Shown piece by piece: positions 8,804 to 17,478 of a stretch of 64,000 nt of DNA. Every line of letters begins with the position of its first letter. The first letter of the stretch is position 1. This stretch comes from Desmonostoc muscorum LEGE 12446 (GTDB taxonomy: Bacteria > Cyanobacteriota > Cyanobacteriia > Cyanobacteriales > Nostocaceae): NCBI RefSeq assembly GCF_015207005.2, contig NZ_JADEXS020000001.1, positions 1 through 64,000 on the forward strand. Reading direction: 5' to 3'. The translations under genes were made by a program, and so were the position numbers. Under the pieces are notes generated by a model. The model was not told where the DNA came from, did not search any database, and saw only the letters and a list, made by a program, of their open reading frames with translations.

Positions 8804-11800
8804 ATGACAGAAAATTACGAGTATAAAATTGGAGGGAGTTTAGGAGAAAATGCTCCCACTTACGTTGTTAGGCAAGCTGATTCTGACCTTTACTACAGCT
8901 TAAAAGCGGGTGATTTTTGTTATATTTTTAACTCCCGACAGATGGGGAAAACCAGCTTGATAGTTCGGACGATGAAAAAACTACAAGCAGAAGGTTTTGC
9001 TTGTACTTCTCTTGATTTTTCTGTGCGAGGTAGTCGAGATGTTAGGTCAGAACAGTGGTATGCAGGGATAGTTTACAAGCTTGTAACTAATTATAACCTT
9101 GCTAATCCATCAGAATTTCTCCTTAATTGGTGGCGACAAAGAGATGACATTACTCCCGTGCAACGTTTAGAGGAATTTATCGAAACTGTTTTATTAGTAT
9201 CTATCCCAAATAAAATTATTATTTTTATTGACGAAATCGATAGTATTTTAAGTTTAGAATTTGCCACAGATGATTTTTTTACTTTAATCAGAAGCTGTTA
9301 CGAAAAGCGAAATTTTAACCGAGAATATCAACGGTTGACTTTTGCTTTAGTTGGAGTTGCTACTCCTGGAGATTTAATTGCTGATAGAAGACGAACACCT
9401 TTTAATATTGGTAAGGCAATTCAACTTTATGGGTTTAAACAAAATGAAATTGAGCCATTAGCGAAAGGATTTGAAGGTAAGATAGAAAATCCTTTAGCTT
9501 TAATGCAAGAGGTATTAGCTTGGACTGGGGGTCAACCTTTTTTAACGCAGAAAGTTTGCAAATTATTGAGGAATAGGGAAATAGTAAATGGGGAAATATT
9601 AGAGGAAATTATTAGAAGTCAAATTATTGAAAATTGGGAAGCCCATGACGAGCCAGAGCATTTAAAGACAATACGAGATAGGATCCTTTTAGGAGAGCAG
9701 ATGGCTGGGCGTTTTTTAGGATGGTATCAGCAAATTCTAGTTTCAGGGTATATTCCTGCTGATGAAAGTATAGAACAAATGAGATTCCGCCTTATTGGTT
9801 TGGTGGTTAAACAGCAGAATAAACTAGAAGTTTATAACAAAATATATGAGTTAGTTTTTAATTTAAATTGGGTAGAACAAGAATTAAATAAATTGCGTCC
9901 TTATTCCGAAAATTTTCAAGCTTGGGTAGATAGTAACTATCAGGATGAGTCACGGCTGTTGCGCGGACAAGCTTTGCAGGATGCTCTGCGCTGGGCTAAT
10001 GAAAAAAGCTTAAGTAATGAGGATTCTAGATATTTAGCTGCTTCTCAGGAGTTAGAAAAAAGGGAACTTGCAGCAGCTTTGGTGATTAAGGAAGAGGAAA
10101 GCCGGATATTAGCAGCAGCGAATGAGACGTTAAGCCAAGCGCAACGGAAATCTAAGCAACGGATTCTATTTGGTTCTGCATTTTTAGCGGTTTCCATTAT
10201 AGGAGGAATAGTTGCTTCGATGCTTGCTATCAATGCTCAAAAAGAACTTCAAATTTCTCAAAAAGCAACGCAATTGGAGCAAGCTGGAATAAATTTATTA
10301 CGAGAACCATTTGGGCTAGGAGAAATTGACGGACTTGTGGAGGCTATGCGGGCTGGAAGAAACTTGAAAACTTTAGTGAAAGATAAACAATCTTTAGCAG
10401 ATTATCCCGCTTACACTCCTATATTTAGCTTACAGTATATATTGTCAAACATCAGGCAAGTCAATCAGTTTAAGTATAAAACTAGTGCCGTGTATTTTGC
10501 TTTTAGTCCTAAGAATGTATTAGAAATAAATACTATTAGTAATGGAGATAGTTTATATCTACCCACTTTTAGTGCCGATGGCAAAATTTTAGCTTCTGCT
10601 GATGTTGACAATAGTATCAAATTATGGAATGCACGCACTGGGGAACCACTTTCTACCTTGATTGGACATAAAGAAGAAATCAGAAAGATGGCTTTTAGTC
10701 ACAATGGTAAAACTTTAGCTTCTGTTGATTTTAACAACACCATCAAATTGTGGGATGTCAGCACTGGGAAACCACTTTCTACCTTAACTCGACCTCAATC
10801 AGGCATCTTGAGTTTTAGCATCGCTTTTAGTCTTGATGACAAAATTTTAGCTTCTGCTGATGCTGACAATACCATCAAATTGTTGGATGTCCGCACTGGG
10901 AAACTCATTTCTACCTTGATTGGACATCAATCTGCTGTCTTTAGTGTTGCTTTTAGTTCCGATCGCAAAACTTTAGCTTCTGGTAGTCAGAACAGCACTA
11001 TTAAATTGTGGAATGTCCACACTGGTCAACTACTTTCTACCTTGACTGGGCATCAGGATACTGTCAGCAGTCTTGCTTTTAGTTCCAATGGCAAAACTTT
11101 AGCTTCTGGTAGTTACGACAAGATCATTAAATTGTGGGATATTAGCAGCGGAAAACAATTCTTGACCTTTCGAGGTCAAGCACCTGCCGACAGACTCGCT
11201 TTTAGTCCCGATGGCAAAGGTTTAGTTTCTGATGATAAGAACAATACCATTAAGTTGTGGGATATCAGCACGCGTAAACCACTTTCTACTGCTTTGAGCT
11301 ACGCTAAATCTACGCCTTCTAACTTGACTAAACATCTATTTGGTTACTCCAGAATCGCTTTTAGTCCCGATGGCAAAACTTTTGCTTCTTGTACTGACGA
11401 CAAGACGATTAAATTGTGGGATTTCAGCACTGGTAAACCACTTTCTACCTTGACTGACCATCAAGTTCGTGTTGTCCATAGCCTCGCTTTTAGTGCCGAT
11501 GGCAAAACTTTGGCTTCTGGTGGTATTGGCCAGACCATCACATTGTGGAATGTCAGCACGGCTAAACCGATTTCTAGCTTCACTGTGAATCAAGTTGCTA
11601 TCACCAGCCTCGCTTTTAGTCCTGATGGCAAAACTTTAGCTTCTGGTGGTCAAGACGAGTCTTCCGATGTCAAAACTAGAACTTCTCATAGTATCAAATT
11701 GTGGAATGTCAGCACTGGTAAACTAATTTCTAGCTTGACTGGGCATCAAAATTATGTGAACAGCGTCGCTTTTAGTTCCGATGGCAAAACTTTAGCTTCT

Positions 11801-12310
11801 GTTGATTTTAACAGAACCATCAAATTGTGGAATGTCAGCACTGGTAAACTAACTTTTAGCTTGACTGGGCATCAAGATTATGTGAACAGCGTCGCTTTTA
11901 GCGCCGATGGCAAAACTTTAGCTTCTGGTAGTGACGACAGGACTATCAAACTCTGGAATGTTAGCACTGGTCAACCAATTTCTACTTTGACTGGACATCA
12001 GGATGGTGTCACCAGTGCCGCTTTTAGTCCCGATGGTAAAGTTTTAGCTTCTGCTAGTCAGGACAAGACTATCAAATTGTGGAAGGTTAGTACTGGTCAA
12101 GTAATTTCTACCTTGACTGGGCATCAAGGTCGTGTTGTTAGTGTCGTTTTTAGTTCCGATGGTAAAACTTTAACTTCTAGTAGTAGTGATGGAACTATTA
12201 AATTGTGGAGTTTGGATTTAGATGATTTGCTCGTCCAGGGTTGTAACTGGCTAAAACATTACCTCGCCAACGATGATGAGTTGCGTTCTGAGTTATGTCC
12301 AAGTCAATGA
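8804..12310 (+). CDS. AAA-like ATPase with transmembrane segment and WD40 repeats
   Basis: 1168 residues. Residues 1-350 are an AAA-like (AAA_35) NTPase: Walker A-like FNSRQMGKTSL near 47, IIFIDEIDSIL as Walker B near 140. A linker with a heptad-like helix (420-450) leads to one transmembrane helix at about 451-472 (FGSAFLAVSIIGGIVASML). From about 585 to 1140 there are thirteen WD40 blades, each ending in (T/S)IKLW-type strands. The C-terminus has LLVQGCNWLKHYLAND, a conserved ending of cyanobacterial NTPase-WD40 proteins. The topology suggests an NTPase and a propeller joined across or anchored to a membrane. Several blades are almost identical in DNA, showing recent blade duplication. Function unknown; signalling scaffold or conflict sensor is inference. 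Confidence 0.85.
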   Translation: MTENYEYKIGGSLGENAPTYVVRQADSDLYYSLKAGDFCYIFNSRQMGKTSLIVRTMKKLQAEGFACTSLDFSVRGSRDVRSEQWYAGIVYKLVTNYNLANPSEFLLNWWRQRDDITPVQRLEEFIETVLLVSIPNKIIIFIDEIDSILSLEFATDDFFTLIRSCYEKRNFNREYQRLTFALVGVATPGDLIADRRRTPFNIGKAIQLYGFKQNEIEPLAKGFEGKIENPLALMQEVLAWTGGQPFLTQKVCKLLRNREIVNGEILEEIIRSQIIENWEAHDEPEHLKTIRDRILLGEQMAGRFLGWYQQILVSGYIPADESIEQMRFRLIGLVVKQQNKLEVYNKIYELVFNLNWVEQELNKLRPYSENFQAWVDSNYQDESRLLRGQALQDALRWANEKSLSNEDSRYLAASQELEKRELAAALVIKEEESRILAAANETLSQAQRKSKQRILFGSAFLAVSIIGGIVASMLAINAQKELQISQKATQLEQAGINLLREPFGLGEIDGLVEAMRAGRNLKTLVKDKQSLADYPAYTPIFSLQYILSNIRQVNQFKYKTSAVYFAFSPKNVLEINTISNGDSLYLPTFSADGKILASADVDNSIKLWNARTGEPLSTLIGHKEEIRKMAFSHNGKTLASVDFNNTIKLWDVSTGKPLSTLTRPQSGILSFSIAFSLDDKILASADADNTIKLLDVRTGKLISTLIGHQSAVFSVAFSSDRKTLASGSQNSTIKLWNVHTGQLLSTLTGHQDTVSSLAFSSNGKTLASGSYDKIIKLWDISSGKQFLTFRGQAPADRLAFSPDGKGLVSDDKNNTIKLWDISTRKPLSTALSYAKSTPSNLTKHLFGYSRIAFSPDGKTFASCTDDKTIKLWDFSTGKPLSTLTDHQVRVVHSLAFSADGKTLASGGIGQTITLWNVSTAKPISSFTVNQVAITSLAFSPDGKTLASGGQDESSDVKTRTSHSIKLWNVSTGKLISSLTGHQNYVNSVAFSSDGKTLASVDFNRTIKLWNVSTGKLTFSLTGHQDYVNSVAFSADGKTLASGSDDRTIKLWNVSTGQPISTLTGHQDGVTSAAFSPDGKVLASASQDKTIKLWKVSTGQVISTLTGHQGRVVSVVFSSDGKTLTSSSSDGTIKLWSLDLDDLLVQGCNWLKHYLANDDELRSELCPSQ

Positions 12311-12866
12311 GCGAGTTTAGACAAGATTTGTTTAGACAGCGATCGCCCATCATACAAAAAACTTGGCATATTTGTGAGTTCAATTTTGCGCCTATAGACA
12401 TGACGTTGTTTTAGACAGGCGCGTTTTTTGTGACTGATTTGCTAATTCTCTGTTAATCTTAGCGATCGCACTCTTCATAACCCTTACCCAGAATATGTTT
12501 CGGGCATCTTTAACAGATTATTTTTTGATCCTGTCTGAACAACCAAATTTCATATTCTATCAGCTTTTGACAATTCTCGTGAGAAATTTGAGTCTCATCA
12601 TTCTGAATTATTTTTCTTTGAAAGTAACAAAAGAGAATTATAAAACTTTGATTAAATGTTCACTTAACTGTCTTAACTGTCCTTGCATTTGCATTGTGAA
12701 TGTAATAACCTGTTTAAATCAATTTAAAACAATGTTCAAATGCGTGCCATCAATTAGCTGAGATGAAGCAACTACCATCAGCAGTTTGTGTTTAACCACG
12801 AAGTAAATGCTTGAAACTGCTTTGTTTGCACTGAGTAGATTTTATCGAGCAAAGAAGAAGTGAAAC
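12311..12866. other. intergenic region, no supported gene
   Basis: About 555 bp. It contains two HIP1 sites (near 12340 and 12463), and a possible 88-codon ORF at 12495-12761 with a hydrophobic Cys-rich translation, no ribosome-binding site and low-complexity composition, which I do not call. The promoter for the cupin-like gene should lie in the right part. Confidence 0.5.
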
Positions 12867-13640
12867 ATGACAAGCACATTGAGGTATAACGTGGAAAAGC
12901 AATTAAACTTTTCCAGTTCGCACATAGATGCCAAATACATTGAAAATGCCAAAGACTATAGCATTAACAACGAAACTATAGTAATCAACCCGCACATGTG
13001 GGATGTTTTCGTTGGCAAACCTGTGAGAAATATTATTCCTGCTTTTTCCTCAACTATCTTGAAAGATATCACGATTGAGAAGGCTGAAGCATTGATAGCG
13101 ATTGAAGTCAAAGACATCATCAACATCGGGAATATTATTTTGGAACAGGGTTGGTTTTTGTTAGGCGATACTATTGAAGATCCTCCCAGTGGTAGCGACA
13201 CTAGCGAAATTTCCTACCCTAAGAATACACCTTTGTGGAAATCCCCACAATATGATGCGGGTATTGTAGAAATCGACCCGTATTATATGACGAGGCAGGC
13301 AAAGACACCAACTCAAAAGCAAAGCTTTGTCGTTAAACTCAATTTATGGTTTGCACCCTCATACACCAATTGTTTTATACACAATCAGCATGACTTTATC
13401 GAAATCCACACACAGATATTCGGTACTGGCAGAATGCAAAAGTTCAAAGCTCAAGATTATGGCACTCTCTATGAAGACATGTTGATGAGTCCAGGATTAA
13501 GCACTTGTGTTCCATTTTGTCAAGTAGAAGAAAATAACAAATACATTTATCCGTGGCATCAATATTACGCAGATACAGATTGCATTTGGATGGCAATAGA
13601 GTATCACCCGTTAGCTAAAGCTGAAACGGGAGCAATTTGA
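12867..13640 (+). CDS. unknown protein, possible metal-binding cupin
   Basis: 257 residues, no family confidently recognised. A His/Glu-rich stretch around residues 165-190 (IHNQHDFIEIHTQIFGTG) has the spacing of a cupin metal site (H-x2-H-D-x2-E-x-H followed by GxG), and a later YPWHQYYAD...AIEYHPL segment would supply the second conserved cupin strand. No signal peptide or membrane segment. It precedes the GH31 glucan-lyase-like gene by 277 bp on the same strand. In fungi, the product of glucan lyase, 1,5-anhydrofructose, is processed by enzymes that include cupin folds, so a role in anhydrofructose metabolism is conceivable. That is inference from context; the family assignment itself is tentative. 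Confidence 0.55.
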   Translation: MTSTLRYNVEKQLNFSSSHIDAKYIENAKDYSINNETIVINPHMWDVFVGKPVRNIIPAFSSTILKDITIEKAEALIAIEVKDIINIGNIILEQGWFLLGDTIEDPPSGSDTSEISYPKNTPLWKSPQYDAGIVEIDPYYMTRQAKTPTQKQSFVVKLNLWFAPSYTNCFIHNQHDFIEIHTQIFGTGRMQKFKAQDYGTLYEDMLMSPGLSTCVPFCQVEENNKYIYPWHQYYADTDCIWMAIEYHPLAKAETGAI

Positions 13641-13917
13641 TTGAGGGAGATCGCACACCATAGCAGGCAATAGGCAATAGACAAACAAGCTGATGTCCTC
13701 AAATGCTTCGACTGCTATAACTTTTGACAACATTGCGATCGCATTGCTGATGTCAGTCTTAATAATAAGTCTTCAACCGAACATGATGTCACATCCTTTA
13801 TCCTTGGCTCCAAGAGATTGCACTAGCTAATCTTAAGAGTCTGGAGTTAGGAAGTTAAGGTAGCTCCACCTCAGTCAGTCTGCACCAAGTTCCTTTAACA
13901 TCACCAGAGGTTTATTC

Positions 13918-16900
13918 ATGTCAAGCGCAACTTTATCAGATGTCTACAAGTTCCTTACAGTCGAAGAATATTTCAAAGACATCAAAAGCTGGAAAACCCT
14001 TAATAAAGCCTCTTCTTATCAATACATAGACAAAGAACAAACGCTGGTACTTGAGTTTCAAAACAGCGATGGCAATACCTGTGCCATGCTGCTTCAGTTC
14101 GTCCAGAATGATACCTTCCGCGTTCGTTTCAACCCTAGAAAACGCAAGGAAGATTACACCAATAAAAATACTCGAGCGTTAGTTCAAAACACCTTCGATG
14201 AGTTAAAAAACGATGCACAGCAAGGAGATGAAAAGTTTTATATAGATTACGAGGATAAAGGTGGTCGCGGCTGCATCCTAACTACGAAAAAGCAGCAAAA
14301 TGGCGAATCTATCATGCAAGTAATTGTCACCACAGATCCATTCCAGGTCAATGTGATCAATTGCGAGCCTGACGGCAGCAGCTTTAAAGTCTGGGAGACA
14401 TCACTACCTGGCATATTATATACTCCGAACGGGAATGACGATTATGCCATTATCCAGTCTGTGAACAAACCCGCACCAGCTAAGTATATTGGCTTTGGCG
14501 AACAAGGTGGCACATCATTGTGCCGCAATAACGGCCAACTCAACTATTTCAATTTCGATAACATGCGGTATCGCCAGGTCTATAACTACGGTCCCTTAGA
14601 CGGACGAGAACCGCTTTACCACTCGGAACCGTTCTTTATTGAATTTAACGGCGTTCCGGAAAAAGATTGCGTCACCGGCATTTACGTTGATAATCGCGGT
14701 CAAGTCCTGATGGATATTGGCTACAACAACTCCAGTTCCTATCTGGTCGGTACGCGTTTCGGCGACCTAGACTATTACTTCTTCATGGCAGACACTCCTG
14801 CGGAGCTAATAGACAGCTTTACTGAGATTGTCGGACGCTCGCGGCTAAAACCCAGATGGGCTTTGGGATATCACCAAGGATGCTATGGGTATGAAGACCG
14901 GGGCGCTCTGGAATGGACTGTTCGCAAGCATCGTGACTACCAAATTCCCCTCGACGGCCTTCATGTCGATGTAGACGTACAGGATAACTATCACACCTTT
15001 ACCATTAATACACAGAAGTTCCCCGATCCCAAAGGCATGTTTGCCACCTTAAAAGCCCAGGGTGTGAGGTGCAGCACGAACATTACCCCAATTATTAGCA
15101 GCAACCAAAGGTCTGACTACAAATCCTACACGGAAGGCGTGGAAAAGGGTTATTTTGTACGAGATAAGCGCTACTTCGACGATCTCAATCTCAGCAACCC
15201 TGAAGACCTTAACAAGGGTTACAGCTATCAGAATTACGATCCTCCTGGTAAGGAAAGCGTTTTCTTCGCATACGACCCAGAACACAACGCCAACACGGGC
15301 AATTTTTATATTGGCGAAGTCTACTACGGAAATGACCGATATACAGGACTGGAAATGGGTACGCCCGGTCATTACCCCGATTTAGGACGGCAAGAGGTGC
15401 GTGATTGGTGGGGCAAGCAATATCAATATCTCTTTGATATGGGACTGGAAATGGTTTGGCAGGACATGACAACACCTGCTATCCGTTCCCGTCGTGGGGA
15501 TATGCGGGGCTTCCCCTTCCGATTGCTGGTTACTGACGATTCTATTGTGGGAGACGAACCCAAACTGACGCCAGCAATTAAGGTGTGGAATTTGTATTCG
15601 TACAATCTCCACAAAGCCACCTACCACGGCCTCAACAACCTTGTGTACTCAGAGCAATCAGATAAACCAGGACAGCGCCGCAAAGAGCGTAACTTCATCG
15701 TCGGGCGCGGCAGTTTCACAGGCGCACACCGCTTTGCCGCATTGTGGACAGGCGACAACTCTTCGACCTGGGATTTCCTGAAGATGAACGTGTCCCAAGT
15801 GATGTCACTTGGTATGACTGGTGTCACCATCTGCGGGCAAGATATCGGCGGCTTTGAACAAGAGAACGACCAACAACGCTGGGTCGGCCCAGAACTGTTT
15901 ATCCGCTGGGTTGCTGCGGGAGCTTTCCTACCTTGGTTCCGCAACCACTATATGCGTAAGGGACGGAAAGAGTTCCAAGAAATCTTCATGTACGAAGAAT
16001 GGTTTAAGCAAAATTGGGGTGGTAACCTACCAGAACCGCAAGATTTGTACCGTGCGGTTTTGCCTACCTGCAAGTATTACATTGAATTGCGGTATCGGTT
16101 GCTCCAGGTTTTCTATGACGCCATGTTTGAGAACACATTTGATGGGTTGCCCATCTGCCGACCGATGTTTCTCAACGACCCACAAGACAAGGCGCTCTAC
16201 AATGACAAAATCGCCTTCCTCGACGACCAATTCTTCGTCCGCCACGATCTCCTCATCGCTCCAGTTCTAGATCCGCAGTCAGCTAGCAACGGCTACGGCA
16301 AACGGGATGTTTATCTGCCTGCTGGCAGCAACTGGTATTCTTTTAAAGACAACAAACAGCCCCTTGATGTTGCTGTTGATGGTGGGACTACTATCCGCAG
16401 TTTTGATGCCAGTCTGAGTAGCGACCCCAAACACATTCCGTTTATCGTTCCCATCTTCGTGCGAGCAGGTGCGATCATACCTACTATAGAGGTTGAACAA
16501 TATGTAGGAGAGCGAAACAGCAAAGGTCTGCTCAATCCGATTACGTTGAATATCTATCCTGGTGAAAGTGGCCAATACACCATGTACTTGGATGACGGGG
16601 AAAGTCGTGCTTCTGAACCCAAGGAGTCAGCTATTTACGATAACGATGACTTGGCCAACAGCGAATATCGTGAGGTACTAATTACCCACAACAAAACTGG
16701 TTCAACACGCCAGATTATCGTGGAGCGTAAACATGACAAATATCAGCCCAAGGAAGACTTTTTCTTTGTGGCGATTCTACACGAGCCGTCTGAAATCACA
16801 GGTAATTCAGGTTCACTGAAAAAATTGACAATAAACGGGCAAGAGGCTGGCTTAATTTCAGGCGGCAACCCTGGAGAACGAGCTTATAAGCTCAGCGGTT

Positions 16901-17004
16901 CTTCCACAAATGCCTGGTACTACAACGAAAGCATCAAAATCAGTTTTGTCAAAGTGTTTGATAACAGTTCTTCGATCAAAATACAGGCAGAATACAACGC
17001 CTAA
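13918..17004 (+). CDS. GH31 enzyme resembling alpha-1,4-glucan lyase
   Basis: 1028 residues, full-length GH31 with N-terminal beta-sandwich, (beta/alpha)8 barrel and C-terminal beta domains. The nucleophile region reads MVWQDMTTPAI with Asp516, and the second catalytic Asp613 is in WTGDNSSTWD. Ordinary GH31 alpha-glucosidases have W-x-DMNE at the nucleophile; the Thr-Thr/Val-Pro-Ala version is what I recall from the red-algal and fungal exo-alpha-1,4-glucan lyases, which release 1,5-anhydro-D-fructose from starch or glycogen without water. Other shared stretches are LHVDVDVQDN, RCSTNITP, YSYNLHKATYHGL and FLPWFRNHY. Length also matches the lyases (about 1030-1090). No signal peptide, so it probably acts on cytoplasmic glycogen. 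Neighbours include GH13, GT4 and a cupin-like protein. Hydrolase activity cannot be excluded without assay. Confidence 0.85.
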   Translation: MSSATLSDVYKFLTVEEYFKDIKSWKTLNKASSYQYIDKEQTLVLEFQNSDGNTCAMLLQFVQNDTFRVRFNPRKRKEDYTNKNTRALVQNTFDELKNDAQQGDEKFYIDYEDKGGRGCILTTKKQQNGESIMQVIVTTDPFQVNVINCEPDGSSFKVWETSLPGILYTPNGNDDYAIIQSVNKPAPAKYIGFGEQGGTSLCRNNGQLNYFNFDNMRYRQVYNYGPLDGREPLYHSEPFFIEFNGVPEKDCVTGIYVDNRGQVLMDIGYNNSSSYLVGTRFGDLDYYFFMADTPAELIDSFTEIVGRSRLKPRWALGYHQGCYGYEDRGALEWTVRKHRDYQIPLDGLHVDVDVQDNYHTFTINTQKFPDPKGMFATLKAQGVRCSTNITPIISSNQRSDYKSYTEGVEKGYFVRDKRYFDDLNLSNPEDLNKGYSYQNYDPPGKESVFFAYDPEHNANTGNFYIGEVYYGNDRYTGLEMGTPGHYPDLGRQEVRDWWGKQYQYLFDMGLEMVWQDMTTPAIRSRRGDMRGFPFRLLVTDDSIVGDEPKLTPAIKVWNLYSYNLHKATYHGLNNLVYSEQSDKPGQRRKERNFIVGRGSFTGAHRFAALWTGDNSSTWDFLKMNVSQVMSLGMTGVTICGQDIGGFEQENDQQRWVGPELFIRWVAAGAFLPWFRNHYMRKGRKEFQEIFMYEEWFKQNWGGNLPEPQDLYRAVLPTCKYYIELRYRLLQVFYDAMFENTFDGLPICRPMFLNDPQDKALYNDKIAFLDDQFFVRHDLLIAPVLDPQSASNGYGKRDVYLPAGSNWYSFKDNKQPLDVAVDGGTTIRSFDASLSSDPKHIPFIVPIFVRAGAIIPTIEVEQYVGERNSKGLLNPITLNIYPGESGQYTMYLDDGESRASEPKESAIYDNDDLANSEYREVLITHNKTGSTRQIIVERKHDKYQPKEDFFFVAILHEPSEITGNSGSLKKLTINGQEAGLISGGNPGERAYKLSGSSTNAWYYNESIKISFVKVFDNSSSIKIQAEYNA

Positions 17005-17011
17005 ATATTTG

Positions 17012-17109
17012 TATAGCAAGGGACTGGGGACTGGTGACTGGGTGAAAAGTCTTTTTGTGTTTAGGTTTTATCATCTGTTAATGTCCTAACCACCTTGGCC
17101 GTTGCTATA
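17012..17109. mobile_element. 98-bp MITE-like element with TATAGCAA/TTGCTATA ends
   Basis: Begins TATAGCAA and ends TTGCTATA, an exact 8-bp inverted repeat. The interior starts with two to three GGGACT-type heptamers, then GGTGAAAAGTCTTTTTGTG, a TCATCTGTTAATGTCCTAACC block and GGCCG. A second copy lies at 39983-40087, nearly identical but longer by one heptamer (105 bp). No coding capacity. Confidence 0.8.
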
Positions 17110-17131
17110 AATACTCGAAAACTTAGTTTTT

Positions 17132-17178
17132 AAAGCAATAGCAACAGCCGTTCCAACAACAGCTGTTGCTATTGCTTT
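17132..17178. terminator. 17-bp perfect hairpin downstream of GH31
   Basis: AAAGCAATAGCAACAGC (17132-17148) pairs perfectly with 17162-17178 across a 13-base loop. The plus strand continues with TTATG after the stem's own TTT. It may end GH31 transcription or be a REP-like element; it shares the word GTTGCTAT with the end of the neighbouring MITE. Confidence 0.55.
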
Positions 17179-17215
17179 TATGACCAAATAAATCGCGGTG
17201 TGCAAGCCCCTAAAT

Positions 17216-17419
17216 TTATTTATGGGGGTAAACCGCAGGCGAATTTATTCGCCGTCCCCATTCTTCAATTAACTCGCTTGCACTTAAGTTTTGCCTTTGG
17301 GCTTCATCTTTAATATTCTGCCATGCTGTAGGTGTTAAGACCACGGTTCTTTTTGTCTTAACTTCATCATGAAGTATGGGTATATTTTTTAGTCTTTTCT
17401 GTCCTTTTTTAGTTGTCAT
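17216..17419 (-). CDS. small ribbon-helix-helix-like protein paired with tnpB
   Basis: 67 residues from the ATG at 17419 (MTTKKGQKRL); the frame also extends to 17476, giving 86 residues, but the extra part looks like intergenic sequence between divergent genes. A basic N-terminus is followed by TKRTVVLTPTAWQNIKDEAQRQNLSASELIEEWGRRI, a strand-helix-helix pattern typical of RHH DNA-binding proteins. The stop lies inside the candidate left-end hairpin of the TnpB element. The position is that of tnpA in IS605-type elements. It may regulate the element or tnpB; this is inference. Confidence 0.6.
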   Translation of the reverse strand: MTTKKGQKRLKNIPILHDEVKTKRTVVLTPTAWQNIKDEAQRQNLSASELIEEWGRRINSPAVYPHK

Positions 17420-17478
17420 TTTTAGATATGCCGTGTATACTAAATTTAATTTAGCAAATCCAAGTAAGTGATTCAATA

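Noticed and set aside
12495..12761. 88-codon ORF between the WD40 ATPase and cupin-like genes
   Set aside because: No ribosome-binding site, odd Cys/Phe-rich composition, no recognisable family.
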